A stretch of 64,000 nt of DNA from Pseudoneurospora amorphoporcata (taxonomy: Eukaryota; Ascomycota; Sordariomycetes; Sordariales; Sordariaceae). This document shows, piece by piece, positions 1 to 13,164 of the stretch; the first letter of the stretch is position 1; each line of letters starts with the position of its first letter. The stretch covers positions 1-64,000 of the forward strand of contig MU859128.1 of assembly GCA_033297205.1 (NCBI GenBank). The letters run 5' to 3'. The position numbers and the translations under genes were made by a program. The notes under the pieces were generated by a model that had not been told where the DNA came from, ran no database searches, and was given only the letters and a program-made list of their open reading frames with translations.

Positions 1-119
1 TCGACCGGGGTGGGATAAAATGGAATTTAAATCATTGTGTGTGTGGTTTTGTTTGTTTTTTTTTATTTTTGTGGCAGGTCGTTTCGTTTTTTGGTAAAAT
101 TTTTTTTTTGTTTTTTTCC

Positions 120-122
<3 letters not shown>

Positions 123-167
<45 letters not shown>
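123..167. repeat. Poly-T tract (about 45 T)
   Basis: An uninterrupted T run inside the inferred intron of the left-edge gene. Its length is probably not exact, because homopolymers are hard to sequence. Confidence 0.9.
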
Positions 168-168
<1 letters not shown>

Positions 169-222
169 GCTTGGTGGTGGTGGTAAATAAGATACCTTAG
201 TAGGTACTGACAGTAAGGACAG

Positions 223-662
223 CCGTCTTCGACCTCCAAAGCCACTCCATCTGGCTCACCCAAGCGTCCTCGTGCGGGTCCACGCCCGCCGCCCTCAGGG
301 ACGTCACCGATCTTTCGCGAGTAGTCGGCAAGTGCGCTGTGCAGCCGGGTCAGAAGGAGGCGGTGGTGGATGTTATCTCCGAAACATCAATCGCGGCGCC
401 TACTACCTCCCCGTCAACTGCCCAAGTTGGGAGTGGAGGAACTGGAACGACGACTACTGGATTCGTCAACACCGCACTCGCGGTCCCTACGGGTAGCGCA
501 TCAGCATCAGCGACGGCGGGCTCGACGGATGGAGGAGTAAGTGGTATCGCGGCGACTGCGGCGGCGGGTGGTGGTGCTAGTGGGATGTGGTTGAGTGCCG
601 GCACTGGGATGCTGGGTGTCGTTGTTACCGTCGGTGTCGCGGTGTTGACGAGTTGGGTTTGA
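223..662 (+). CDS. 3' terminal exon of a probable GPI-anchored cell-surface protein (partial)
   Basis: Only the last exon is visible. The open frame is closed upstream by a TAG at 201-203, and a branch-like tactgac (204-210) followed by acag (219-222) marks an acceptor, so I start the exon at 223; the stop is TGA at 660-662. About 145 residues are encoded: a Cys-containing stretch (SSCGSTPAALRDV, then VVGKCA), a long Thr/Ser/Gly/Ala-rich low-complexity region, and a C-terminal hydrophobic tail (GMLGVVVTVGVAVLTSWV) after small residues. That end is typical of a GPI-attachment signal in fungal wall or plasma-membrane proteins. The two cysteines could close an extracellular domain, possibly CFEM-like, but too little is visible to claim this. 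The preceding intron would contain the long T run. Earlier exons lie at or beyond the left edge. Confidence 0.5.
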
Positions 663-2266
663 TGGCGTTCAAAGTTGTGCATTCAGAGTCTGCATAGCAT
701 GGCGAGCGTTTGATAGATAGATGGTTCAGTCGATTCCCTTCCTCGTCGCGTACAGGGGCTGGTAGGTGCACATGTTATTACGTGAATGTACACTATTCTT
801 TCATGAGCATATCAACAGTCAGCCAACTACGAGTTGCAATCTGCAAAGAAGGAAGGGCCAAAAGATATAAGGAGATGGGACGGAAATGAGGGGATTCCAG
901 GATTGAGAATGACGGGTATAACCCTAACCCCCGGTTCTTGGCGTGTGGTTTGTCTCCAACTTTGATGCCCGCAGCGCACAGAGCCTCCACCGAAAAGTTC
1001 CCGAAGTCTCACCAAACCCAAAACCAAATGTCTCAATGCCCACCGGTCAACACCAGTGCGACCCTCCTCAACCTCCCGTCTCCCTCGGTCCTTCCGAACC
1101 ACACGGAAGAGGTGATGCCGATGCGGCGGGAGAAAGGCACGGAAGGTCGAATTTGTGGTTGCGGTGCGTGGTGAGATTTCGAGGATTCCCCGCTTTTCGA
1201 GAATCGTCCATCAGTTGCGCAACAAAGTTGCACATATATAGCGGCAGGTTCCATTACAGCGCTGCAAGGACGGCAAGTAGCGCAGTGCATTACCTCTAGG
1301 TTGCCGTACGGTAATCGACCTATCAATATCAAAGACACAAAGGGCGCAGGACGTTTTTCAACATCAAGGCTGGATTTGATGATGGATTTCGATATCGATA
1401 CATGACTCAGGCTTGTCTGTCTGTTCAACTAAAAGCCATAGCAATCAAAGCCGCGGTTTTCCAAAGTAAACACCTTCTAGTTTACACAAAGGCAAAAGGA
1501 AATTCTTTTCCCGTTCCTAAGACTGTCCAAGATTGAACAATAGTGTGCTGCGGGATGGCTTGATATCGCGCGGTTTTGGTGGCGAACCCTTCCAGATCTG
1601 GGGCTAACCAAGACTTTTATCGCTAGTCTACTATAGTGTAAGCTGGAATGTCTCCGGGGATACCTTCTACATTTCTCATAAAAAACGGCGCCAAGAGTTA
1701 TAAAAAATTGGCAATTGAAAGTCCCCAGAAAAAAAAGAAAAGAAAAAAAAATCAAGCATCATCATCTGCCCAACAAGGTGCTTCGGCAGATTCGGGTCCA
1801 CTGCTCCTGCCCATCGAGCCCACTGTCGTCCACTGTCGTCCACTGTCATTATCCAATTCATCCACTGATCTGTCCGCTACAGTTCCACCTGCCTTATGCA
1901 ATCCGGGGTTTACTCTGAACCCAGTCCCTGTGAGAATTCGGGGTACATGGCCCTACCGCACTACCGGTTCATCGGATGGTGGTTGACGAAAAAGTCCAAA
2001 TTGACCAATGGGGAGCTTGCACAAGGCCTAGAACGGGCTGAACAGCGACGCTATTGGTGCATTATATCGTACATTGCAGAAATTGTGCATGAAGCGGGCT
2101 GGCTGGTGGTCAGAAGAGGCTGCTAGAAATTTTGGTCATTGAACATCAACCTGGGCTTGAACGTCCCTTTCCCTTTTTTACTCTGTCGTTTCCCTTCCTG
2201 ACTTCCTGACGACAACCACTTTTTTTCTCGTTTCTCCGTGTCAAAACGGAAAGAAGCAGGAACAAA
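663..2266. other. Intergenic, no gene seen
   Basis: This 1.6 kb separates the left-edge gene from the MFS transporter. Open frames are short, overlap on both strands and show no recognisable protein. A CCCTAA-like stretch near 920-930 is too short to be telomeric. An A-rich run lies at about 1729-1750. The last ~100 bases are pyrimidine-rich with poly-T (2176, 2221), a common layout of filamentous-fungal promoters and leaders, just ahead of the MFS start codon. Confidence 0.7.
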
Positions 2267-4274
2267 ATGACGCGAACCCGGCAAACGTCGACTTCAGACG
2301 AAAGCAGGCCCCTGCTCAGCTATTATGATACCGAGGAATCGCTATCGCAGCGTTACGGCACGGATGGTACGGTACTTACATACTGCTCCGACACCAACAA
2401 CAACAACAACAATGATAATGATGATGGACTACAAGATATCAACTTTGACGACGACCCGGATAACCCGCAAAACTGGCCGACGCCCTTCAAATGGAGTGTT
2501 GTGGCCTTGTTGGCCATGACGGCGTTTAGTGTGTATGTTGTTCCAGTGTCTTTGCACATTGCATCTCATTTTTTATGCATCGAATCTCACCACCATCACC
2601 ACCATCATGAACCTCGTCGTCGTCACCTTCTCACTCATTTCACCACCCTTTTTTTTTTTTTTTTTTTTTTTTCCCAAACCCACCAACTCTCACCTCACCG
2701 ACCTCATAAAACTCAAGCTAACAATAACACAGCACATTCAACTGCATCTCCCTCGTCCCCCTCGCCCCCTCCATCGTCCGCTCCCTCACGCCCACACTCC
2801 CCACGGACCCTTCAACTCCCCCAAGTAGTGTAAAATCCGCCTCCGTCCTCCTCGTCACAATCTGGGAACTCGGCGAGGCCGCCGGCCCCCTGCTCATCGC
2901 CCCCCTCTCGGAACTCTTCGGCCGCTACCCCACCTTCAACATCTCCAACATGCTCCTCATATTCTTCACCATCCTCACCGCCACCGCCACCTCCGTTCCC
3001 ACCTTGATCCTCTCGCGCTGTCTTACGGGACTAGCTGTCGCCAGCAACGTGTTGAACCCCGCGATAGTGGGGGATATGTTCCCATCTGATCAACGCGGGA
3101 GCGCAATGTCACTGGTTTTTGTCGCGCCCCTTATTGGCGGAGCTATTGGCCCCGCGATCGCGTCTGCTGTGGCGGATAGTGTCGGGTGGCGGAATGTCGT
3201 TTGGGGAGCCGCGGCGCTGAGTACCATCTGTGAGGTGTTTTTCTTGTGTCTGTTCAAGGAGACGTACAAGGTGGCTATTATCAAGAGGAGGCTGAAGGAG
3301 AAGAGCCGACTTGCTGATCAAGCCAACGCGCTGACGGGAAGGAGAGGTCATAAGAGGACGTGCTCGGAGGTGAGCATTGGGAGTAAAAGGGAGGCATGGA
3401 GGAAGCTGAGGGATTCGGTCCTGAGACCGTTCTTGGTGGTCTTTGGGAGTGGGCTGCTGATGGCCTTGTCCTTGCTGGGATCGGTCACTTTCTCGTTTTT
3501 CTACGTGATTAGCGTCACGTTGCCGGAAATTCTTGATGATAATTATGGGCTTTCGGGGGCGGTTAAGGGCTTGTGTTTTATGGGTTTTAGTACGTTCACT
3601 TTTTCTCCGAGTCCCTTTCTCCCTTTCTCCCCTTTTCCCCTCCCGTCTTTCCTCCTTTCCATACTTTCTCAGCTTACTTCAAACGATACATACTAACCCC
3701 CCCTCCTCCTCTTCCAACAGCCGTCGGCTCCTTCCTAGCCGTCCTAACCTGCAACGCCTTCCTCGACCGCATCTACATCGCCCTCCGCGACCGCGACGCC
3801 GCCCTCCATGTCCTCGAGCCCTGCTCCCCTTTTCCCGACGATTCGCCGCCCCCACAGGAAAAAGAAAAACCAGAATACCGTCTTCCCCTCGCCATCCTTG
3901 GCGCCTTCAGCATGCCCTTCGCCATCACCTTCTACGGCTTGGTCGCCCACCTTTCTCTCCCCTTGCCGTTCCTGTTGCTCGCATGCGCCATGATCGGTGC
4001 CAACGCCATGTTGACGCTCATCCCCCTGATGGCATACGTCGTGGATGCCTTTGGCTTGTTTTCGGCGAGTGCCATGACGGGCGTTATTGTGAGTAGATGT
4101 CTCATGGGCACTTTTCTGCCCTTGACTACGGCGCCGTTGGTGGATCGCTTTGGCTATGGTTGGGGGTTCATGGTGTTTGGAGCCATGAGTATGGCGTTGG
4201 CGCCGATTAGTGTCCTTGTGTATAGGTATGGGGAGAGGTGGAGGGGGTTTTGCAAGTATTCGAGGGGGGAGTGA
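2267..4274 (+). CDS. MFS transporter, DHA1 (drug:H+ antiporter-like) type
   Basis: Predicted 558-residue plasma-membrane transporter from three exons: 2267-2532, 2733-3589, 3721-4274. Intron 1 has a GTATGT donor at 2533, a gctaaca branch and an acacag acceptor; intron 2 has GTACGT at 3590, a tactaac branch and a caacag acceptor. Both joins keep frame and rebuild conserved transporter sequence (AFSVTFNCISLVPLAPSI across the first, CFMGFTVGSFLAVLTCNAF across the second). The acidic cytosolic N-terminus carries the DDPDNPQNW motif common before TM1 of fungal DHA1 proteins. Further landmarks are the WELGEAAGPLL region, LSELFGRYPTFN (the loop 2-3 signature position), SRCLTGLAVAS, GPAIAS and the central loop near residues 240-290, with about 12 hydrophobic segments overall. 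The substrate cannot be read from sequence. No biosynthetic cluster surrounds it. Family confidence is high, specificity unknown. Confidence 0.9.
2649..2672. repeat. Poly-T tract inside MFS intron 1
   Basis: A run of 24 T between the donor and the branch site of intron 1. It explains why that intron is longer (200 nt) than most in the window. Confidence 0.9.
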
Positions 4275-7175
4275 GTGAGTACAGTAGGTACATTTGGGTC
4301 AGTGTGATGGAACGAAAGAGGTGGTAGGATATGGTTGAGGACATATGAATCTTGGATACGACATGGAAACGATGGGATACGAACGAAACGGAAGGACCTG
4401 GATGGAACATGGACACACGAACGGATCGGATTGGAAAAGTTGGGGGTTTGATTTGCATGATATAACAACTGGACTGGACTGCATGGGCTATGACATGACA
4501 AAAAGGTGGGATAACGACAAAAGTTGGGCTGGGGTGTTTTGGATCGACATGGAAAGGGAGGTTTGCATTGGCATTCGGGGCGCTTTCTTTTACAGTACCT
4601 TACGGAGTTTGGCTATATCATATATCTAGGAAATAAACATTGCTTACTCTTTGGAGTGTTTGCAGGCTTCAGTTGGGGGTCCACGACTGGGTCAAAGAAG
4701 AGATGGGATCCAAATTCCTGCTAACAGACGCACTGAGTACGGAGCGAGAATTCCGTTATGGCTCACACTTCAAAACCGGACGCTGAGTACTAGTCCCTTT
4801 CTTTCCCGTCCGTCTTCCTCAGCCATCATTCTTCGGGTGGCTAGCTTGTTAAATATTCCCCCAGGCCTCCCGCTCTTTTCTTACACGTCCATCTTCTTTC
4901 CTCTCAATCAAGACCAAAAACCTGTTGTCGTCACCTGCTTGCGCTCTTGTCCTGTCCATCATCCATGCGTACCACACCACAGGCACTTTGTTGTTGGAGT
5001 TGCAAACATTCGGATGCAGATTTAGACGGTTTCTCTCCTAATGTCAATCTAATTATATCTCGCCATCGGAGCCACAACCACTGGCATCCGACTCCAACGT
5101 CATAGGAGCCTGGCGTTCAAACCCGGTAACCAGGTCTACCTACTCCTTCCCCTCTACATCACCATCAATCACCATTAATTCCTCGCTGTCCTTGTTCAGC
5201 CTATTCACAGTAGCGCTTCCGTTGTCCTACTTGACGGCTTCACATTACAGCCTGCGAATATTTCCTACCCTACAATTCCTCCTCTATCTTCATCCTGAAT
5301 TTCTCCCTCTCTTCTATTACCTCCAGCCGAATCCCTTCTGCTTAGCTTCAAGTCTATCTGTCTCGGCAGCGTCTTAGATGGCGTGTGGGACGTTCTGCTA
5401 ATAAAATCCACAGTCTTTTTAGGCGTACTTACGTCCTACGGTTGGTTACTCGGTTAGCGTAACACGAATTACGCTAACAATTTTTTATTAATCAATCCGC
5501 CATCAACACCACCATTCAGTAAAAGCGCGATTGCTCGAATCAAAACATTCAGTTCCATATCAGCCAAACAGCGAAACGAAAACTTCTTTCCAGATATCAC
5601 TTCAATTCTCACTCAGCTCCCAAAAGTTTTAAAGTTGCACATTCACTTCACTGCCATGCTTCTTATCATCATCCGTAATCCGTTTCCACCACAACTGTGC
5701 TCCCCAGTCCCCAAGTCCAGTCTCCAGAAAACTCTAACGCCTGCAAGCTTCAATCGTCACAACTCAACTTCCGTCTTCCACGAACCCAACCCGTCTCGGC
5801 GTCTCCCTCTGCTTATGCCTTGACATGGATGATGGATGGAGTGTCTTCCCTTCCAGGTCCACGTCCAGGTCCATTGTGCCATTACAGCACACCAAGTCGA
5901 AACTCGGAACCATGGAATACAGCAGCAAGCACACTTCCATCTATCTGCATACCTACATTAGATTCCCCGGCCTCCCCGGCCTTTCCGAATCCCGAATTCC
6001 AAAATCTCAACTTCTCAAGGCATGAAAATCTCAAGGAACGGATACAATCATCCAATTCCTCTCCTCTACCATAGTGGCCTGTCAGCAAGAGTTTAAACTA
6101 AACTTTAAACCAAGGGTGGCCGGGATCTAATCTATCTGGCTACCACCTAGAACTACCACCTCCCTATACAATTGGTGCAGTAGAGGTACAATTACAAAAA
6201 TTCCACGTGACTGGAATCTGAATCTGTAGTCTAATAGTTCAAGTTCAATGACAGCCCCGGCCAACCATTACTAAGCCGGCCAACCAAGCCAGCCAACCAA
6301 GCCGTTACAGCGAGCTGGGATAGATAAGCCTGGTGAGGTGTAAAATCCAATGTGACTTTATTCATTACATTTACAAGCCGTAAAGGGACTGCTGCCTTCC
6401 TTGAAACTTTTAATCAGCCTCCAAACAACCCAGGTGTACCTCTATCTCGGGAACATATGAAGGCTAAGAAAGGAGAGGGGCAGCGTCGGGGCGTCGGGAT
6501 GTTCATATGAGCCATGGGCAGTGGGAAAGAGGAGGGATCTCAACTGTTAACGTTGGCTACATAGCTACTAGGTAACAGCCCAAGTTGCCATCTACCTTAC
6601 CTTACAAAGGGCTTTCTGATCTGATTACCTCACCTCATCTTGAGGTACTAACTACCATATCGTAACAATAACCTCATCTCTATTCTACCGTACTCTTCTC
6701 GTCATTATTCAGTATTCTGCGTAATTACCATATATAACAGTTGAAGTCAAACAACACATCCCATCCCATCCCATCCCAAATGTCATGACATGACATAACA
6801 TGACATGACATGCTAAACGTGCTAGACTAGACATACCGGACATGCTGGTCGTGAATGAATACCTAGTGAACATGAAATCCTTCCGTAGTACCTTAGAAAA
6901 TGCTTTAGTTGCTGAATGCAATGCAATGACCCCAGAAACGCCAAAAACCCTCCCTCCCATCTAGTCTAGCCTCCAGTCGCTTTCTTTCGCGCGCCCGATT
7001 AAATCAACTACCTTACCTTACCTACCTTAGGTAAGGTAGATTTGTGACTCGGCTTGGGTATTAATACTCCCGTCGTCTTTCCCCTTCCCTTCGTCCATTA
7101 GGTATCTTTCTTCCCCCATTTCGCTCATCATCATCCTCGCTCGCTCGCTACAGACAGAGTGTACCTTACCTCACC
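4275..7175. other. Intergenic, no gene seen
   Basis: About 2.9 kb between the 3' ends of the MFS gene (+) and the FUSC-type gene (-). The genes converge, so this should contain two 3' UTRs and little promoter. Open frames are short and compositionally random. Small features: GA/ATGGA-rich sequence just after the MFS stop, an atcccatccc cluster near 6759-6778, ATGACATGACAT repeats near 6782-6812, and a ccttacctaccttaggtaagg palindrome-like cluster near 7014-7038. Confidence 0.7.
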
Positions 7176-10100
7176 TCACTGCGCCTTCGCCTTCCCCTTT
7201 CCCCTCCCAATACTCCCTATCTTCTTCACCTTCCTCGCCAAACTGGCCCTCCTCCCCAAACTGACCACATCCTCCTGACTCGTGCCCACCCGAAAACTAA
7301 AATCCACCACCCCCACCAAGCTGATAACCGCTTTCACAAGACCCTCGAGGTCATCACACACAAGACCCGTGCACACCTGCAAGACAGCAAACTCGGCATA
7401 ACCCGGTTCATCCTGCAACAGCCCCTCCAGCAGGTTCTGGTTAGTCTGCTGCACCGATCTCGCGCGGCTGTGGGCCCTCGAGTGCGCCCGTGACGGAGCA
7501 CGGCTGTGAGCACGGCTGTGAGCGCGATGGAGAGAAGGTGAGAACGCTCGCGGTCGAGAGAATGATGGGTTGCGGCTGTGAGTGGGTGAATGGGCTTGCA
7601 ATCCGGCAGGAAAAGAGAAGGCGAGGTGGGCTGGGCCGGCCGAAGGAGACTGGGCTGGGGTGTGAGCAGGAGAATCGGCGCTGGTGCTGGCGGGCTCCTG
7701 GACGTTGGAGAGGGAGTGGCGGACATCTTGATGGTGCGCCTGCAAGTGCGAGTGGTGGCTCATGATTTCGTGCTTGACGTGCTCGTAGTCGTCTTCGCCG
7801 GAGCGGGCGTCCATCAACTTAAATGGCTCAACGTCGTTGTCGTCGTCGCCGTCGTCGTCGTCGCCGTCGTCGTCGGATTCGGATTCGGATTCGGAGTCAA
7901 CCCCGGAGTCGTAGGTGCTCGCGGGGTGACTGCGCAGTGGACTGGCTGCTCCGAGGCGAATTAGGCGGCGGGTTATCTCGTACGGGCGCGGGAGAGGCAC
8001 GAAGGGTGGGAGGGATTGGCCGGAGAGCAGGGAGTTGGAGAGGAGAGTCAAGGTCGACAAGATGGTATGATGTGTCGGTTCCAAAGTCATGACCAGTTCC
8101 GCAACCTGATCATCCCACTTGGGGCACACGGCCGCTGATGACGCGCGTGGGCTGGCGATTTGGTTTTGCAAAGCATATGGTTTGATCTTGGCCGGAGCAT
8201 GGATGGGGTGGGTGATCGTGTAGCTCATAAGCGTCAAATAGGCGGCAATGCGATTGCTCCTGAGGATAATCTCCTCGTACACCTCCCTGGGGAACCTGCC
8301 GCCGATGGTGGGTTCCCACTTCTGCCATTCCGAGTGCTGAGACATGGAGGGGATGAGCATCATGAGCTTGCCGAAGATCTTGGATCGGAACTTGAAGAGC
8401 TGGTGAGCGGGAGTTCCCTTGATGTTGACATCGCCTGCCTGTTCGCAGAGCTTGGTTTGCAGGGTCGAGTTGATGATGGACGCATAGTTGGCGACGAGGT
8501 AGAGGGTGGCTGAGAGGTCACGGCGGAGGCAGGTCCGATCGGTTAGAGGCGAGGGGAAGATGGTCCAGATGAAGGCGACGAGGCAGCCGCCAGCAACGCA
8601 AGCGAGACGGTAGGGGCCCAGAAGATAGATGCTGCGGAATGTTAGCGATGACTCACTCTCACAAGTAGAGGAAAGGAAACAAAAGTAAACTCACTTGTAA
8701 ACAGGCTGCCCCGTTCTCTCCGCCGCCGCCCTTCCAATTGTCTTGACCTGCAGCTCATACCCGACAATCATGACCTGCGTCACAATCATGACCATAACCC
8801 CCGGCACGAACCTGGGGTACTTCAAAAAGAAGTAATAAGACAGGAACACGCTCAGCCACAGGAAAACAATGACACCCGGCACGTGGCCATCAACGATATA
8901 CCACACGATCAGCGACAAAACCATGGCTACTACCGTACCGCATGTACGGCAGATGAAGCCAAACAACGACTGACCAGAGGTCATGGTCATACCGATGGCC
9001 ACCATGATCATAGCCCAGACTAGACGTTGCTCCCTAAAAAAATGTTGCGTCTCTTTGAGGTAGGCGACGATGCCGACGGACATGGTGGCGCAGGCGACAC
9101 GGAAGCCAAAGGCGGATTCTTCTGACCCGAAAAACTTGGAGATCTTGCGGAGGCGGTTGCCAAAGCGTTGCCATGCTGTAGCGGGCGGGAGGTGCTCGGG
9201 GTCCTTCTTTCTCTTGTTGAATCCGTCACCGAAAGAAACGATGGTATTACTGCTTTCCGCCATGTCCGGCTCGGCTGTTGAGTCTTCATTCCGCAAAACA
9301 GCAAGGATCCACTTCTCCAGTCGTCTAAAGCCCGGCATGATCAATCTTTTGCGGGACATGGTTCCGTCTTGGACTTTGGAATCAGCCCACACGGCGAACT
9401 CGTAAACGGCAATTCCCGAGGCGTGCATCAGGTTCTCCATGTAGAGCAGAATGTTGAGCTGGGCTTGGTCGCGCTTCTGGCGTTCGAGAGGGGCTTGGTC
9501 GTTGGCGGTGAACCCTTCTTCGTCGTAGACGAGACCCTTTTGCTTGACCCAGATCTTCAAAAGCTCGCCCTTTTTGGCGTAGAAGGCTGTCACCTTGTCG
9601 TGGATGACCTGAGCATATCCCAGATCGCCAGGCTGGAGCGGCTGACCGGCCTTTTCCTCAATGTCGGCAGTTTTGGATTTCTTGGGGCGCGGGGTGAGGT
9701 CCAACTGGAGGGCGGCGTGTTGCAGGCCCTTGTCGATGGCTTCCGAGAGAATATCAAAGGGCTCGTGCATCTGCTTCATGACTTCGTTCCATACCCGCTT
9801 TTCCATCTCCTTTTCGGCTACCACCTCGGGTGGCGTGTCTTCTTCCGTGTGCCACCCCTCGGTCTCGGAGACGCGCTTGAAGATGTCGATGATGGTGGTC
9901 ATGCCCAAGACGGGGATATACACGTTCCTCAGCAGTGTGAACAGATGGCCTAGATCCTTGGCGTCTAGCCTTCCCCAGGCAATATCTCTCTTTGCGAATC
10001 CCATATCCGCATGCAGCTTTCCGGCAAGTTCTCGTAGGGCGGCAGCCGTCCCGGCCAAGGCCCTCGCGGCTTTGGCCTCCTTGGTGATCCTCGGCTTCGT

Positions 10101-11278
10101 ATTCGCCTTCTTGGCCTTCTTGGCCTTCTTGGCCTCCTTGCTGGCCGAGGTATCGGTTCTCGTAGCAGGCGCGAACATGTCGTCCGACTCGAGACTGGCC
10201 AAGTAAGCTTTTTGCAGGGCAGACGTCTTTCTCAGCAGGCCAATGGCGCCGGCGATCTCTTTGAAGACAACCAGACGGCTGCTGACGGGGAAGACGAGGA
10301 GATTGACAGCCAGGGCAATAGCAAAAGCACACAACATGGCCGTCAACAGCCGCCGGATAAAGCTATTGACGGCGGCCTGGGTGGCCATGAGGGGGCCGTA
10401 AGTGCCGGCGATGTTGATGAAGATGCTGTAGGTAAGGACGGGGAGGTTGAAGGCCGGTATCTTTGCTCTCACCACGTTGCCCAACCAAATATTGAAGAAC
10501 AGCCATACGGCACAGACGGCGCTTTGGCTCGAGTTGTAAGTCGGAACTGGGGAGACCGGGGCGTCGGCGGGAGTGGTATGTTCGCGGGCCTTGATGGCGG
10601 TAAAAAGGGCGAGCATGGATACGGCAGCGCCGAAGCAGATGGCCAAGAGGTTGAGGACTGTGCTCATGAGGAACTTTCCGCGCGGGAGGATGGCGATGGC
10701 GACGACCGAGATGATGGCGACGAGGTAGCCCACGGTGCCGAAGTAGTTGGCGACGGAGTGCGACTGGCACATGGCGATGCCAATGGTGGGAGGAAGGGAG
10801 CCTCTGTGTTGTGTGGTGCCCGTGTCATCAGTAACTTTGTCTGCTAGCCAGTGGTGTTTGGTTCGTCGTGGGCGACATACTTGAACATGGTAATGACTGT
10901 CGGCATATCGAGGCCCAGCTTGGCAGCCATGGCGGCCAGCTTGCCGGGCTTCTTTGGCTTGTGCGGGAGTGGATTTGGGGCGGCATTGGTAACGTTGGTC
11001 GGGACGCGTATGTCATCGTCGGTGTCGCTATCGTCGTCGGTAGTGAGGCCATCGTTGCCGTCGTCGTCGTCGTCGTCTGGAAGTGGTGGAGTTGGTGGTT
11101 CGTGATAGTGTTGTTTCTGTGCTTGTTGTTGCGAATTGGAGGAGGTGACGGTGGTGGCTGTCGCAAAGCCTTGGCTCATCGAAGTGGGCGAGTCGGGATT
11201 GGACATGGTGTTGGTGTTGTCATAGTCGCGTGTTGTCTGTCGCCGCCTGGGCTCGCTGGCATCCTGTTCTTCTGCCAT
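7176..11278 (-). CDS. ArAE_2/FUSC-type large membrane protein (Bre4-like, 'ER transporter 6TM N-terminal' family)
   Basis: Predicted 1320 residues from exons 11278-10881, 10803-8695 and 8631-7176; donors GTATGT (10880) and GTGAGT (8694), acceptors aacacag and ccgcag, both joins in phase. ATG at 11278 is the first real ATG; the frame is open upstream but has none. The order is an acidic/basic disordered N-terminus (DDDDDDGNDG, then KPKKPGKLAAMAAKLGLDM), a first hydrophobic block starting at GSLPPTIGIAM, a cytosolic region with a KKAKKAKKAN basic run, a second FUSC-like membrane block near residues 695-850 (CATMSVGIVAYLKE, RLVWAMIMVAIGMTM, GQSLFGFICRTCGT), and a C-terminal domain (DLSATLYLVANYASIIN) with an acidic run and a SRAHSRAPSRAHS repeat. 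Family knowledge: fungal members resemble aromatic-acid exporter/fusaric-acid resistance proteins; yeast Bre4 affects brefeldin A sensitivity. Substrate and exact membrane are unknown. TM count was not computed. Confidence 0.88.
7495..7560 (-). repeat. Ser-Arg-Ala-His tetrapeptide repeat in the FUSC-type gene
   Basis: In-frame tandem repetition encodes repeated (P/H)SRAHSRA units in the C-terminal disordered region. Polymorphic length is likely. Confidence 0.7.
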
Positions 11279-13164
11279 GGCGAGCGACCGGTGTGGGCTT
11301 GGTAGAGAATAATAATAAGTGGAAGATGGACGATCCAAACATCAGACGGTGAGCAGATGGATGGCTTTCTCCAACTTATTGTGGATTCCTTCCTCGCAAC
11401 TCTCTGCATGGACAAGTGACTTGGTCGTGGACCCGTGACTCGGAGATGGCAGGGTAGGCCCGAGTCGTGCAGGCGCAATTCTGTTCTGGGGCAGTGGGTA
11501 TGGTCCCAATTGACCCTTTGACATGGAAAACAGATGCCAGCGAAATGGAATTGGGATGAACCGGACAGCATCAAGAACCCGTTGGCATGTTGATCTTTGT
11601 CATAATTGTTAGAGGTAGTGTATCCGGTGCCTGCCGGTGCCAAAGTGTGCCGTGCGTCATTGAGCCCGGCCCCCCTCGGCACATCTTGGGGCCTTGGGGG
11701 TGCAATTGTAGTGGGGTATCCCTGGAATACTACACGGCAGAGCTTCTAGCGGCCTCGGCGTCCACACACCGCCTGGCCGCCCAGAGCTCCAGATCACCTT
11801 GGCGGCGCTTCCTTTAAGCTCCCGTCGACATCAACTTTCCCATCCAACATCCAAGACTACCTTACCTATGGAAGGTAGAGGTAGGTACCTCTAACTTAAG
11901 CCTTAAGGTTATTTACCACAACGGTCTCGCATACCACAACTGACGGCGCCATCAACGACTCCGGCCACTGCACCCTTCCCGACCAGTCCCGTCAGTCAGT
12001 CAATCCCCCGGCCTGTCCAAAACACACGTGACCCAAACACCATAATTCGTCCTTGTCGCCCGCCCCGCCCAGAATTGATCAGCACCTCGGAACCTCCTGC
12101 GCTAGCAAACTCTGTCCCAGGGTTCATCTTGGGTATCCCCTACCTCTACAAAGCAAAGCCCGCCCAGAATCAGCACATCCATCAGCGCAAAATTACAACC
12201 TAACGTCCCTGAGGTCCCGTCCCCGGGCCGGTCTACAAATGGTCAGTGACAGTCAGCTGTATCAAGTAAATGCAAGAAACCAACACCAGACAAGACGAAC
12301 GAACGAAACACACAAAGAAGATGGCAGAGTAACACTTATTGGTACAAGGCCGGGGACGCCGGGGGTGCCGGGCTGGATGCCGATGGATGGCCGGAACGGC
12401 AGTCGTTAGGTTCCATTTGGGTTGAGATGGACAATCTGTCAATCTGAAACTCTTCCATTGGACGACTTCTCAGACTCTCCGATTCGGACTAGGTACTGTA
12501 CCTTACCCAGACAGGCACCGATCGACCCATCCACGGGTCTTCCCTGGTGTCCCCGTCAGGGCCGTGTTACATACACTAGGTATATTAGATCCCGTCCCGT
12601 CGGCGTCTGGTGATTCTGATCTAAGCCCCCAAGCCAAGGTCCGATGGTGCCGTACACACGTGCCGGCTTACAAGTCGAGGCCTCTACATACACAGTACAT
12701 ATGCCCGCAACTCGTGTCTCCAACAAAACAATCTACTGGTCGTTTAGAGCTAGCTGTTAGCTGGTCTGTCGGTGTATGTACTCGACCGCCGGTTGGGACT
12801 CGTGCTTCTGCCGGAGATACACTATCACATATCTCCCGCGGCTGCATCGGATGACATTGCTTGCTGCCTTACCTCTACCCTGCCAGGTCTGGCCCAGCCT
12901 CAGGTGCCATGTCACCTGACTCCCATCCATAACATCACCTTCATCCGTGGTACACACGTACATGCGCCACAGCTTGTGATGCATTTCTACAACGACACGG
13001 CCAGGTCGACAAGTCATTGGCTTGATGAGGAGACAAGATAAATATTGGTCAATCATTGGTCATTAGGAGTGCAATGTAGAATGCCACTCCGTCGTTCATT
13101 CATTCATCATTGTCCTGGCGTTGACACCCTACAAAACTCCCAGACTCCACCCCAGGACTCCAAG
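11279..13164. other. Intergenic, no gene seen
   Basis: Upstream region of the FUSC-type gene (-) and downstream of the coiled-coil gene (-). No convincing coding frame on either strand. A cluster of ACCTTACC/GGTAGAGGTAGGTACC motifs lies at 11860-11895, and scattered tccccccggcc- and aaacacacgtga-like stretches occur around 12000-12030. The proximal ~300 bases before 11278 are the presumed promoter/leader of the FUSC-type gene; no TATA box is evident. Confidence 0.65.

Noticed and set aside
917..930. CCCTAA-like telomeric motif
   Set aside because: Fewer than two units; chance occurrence in C-rich DNA.
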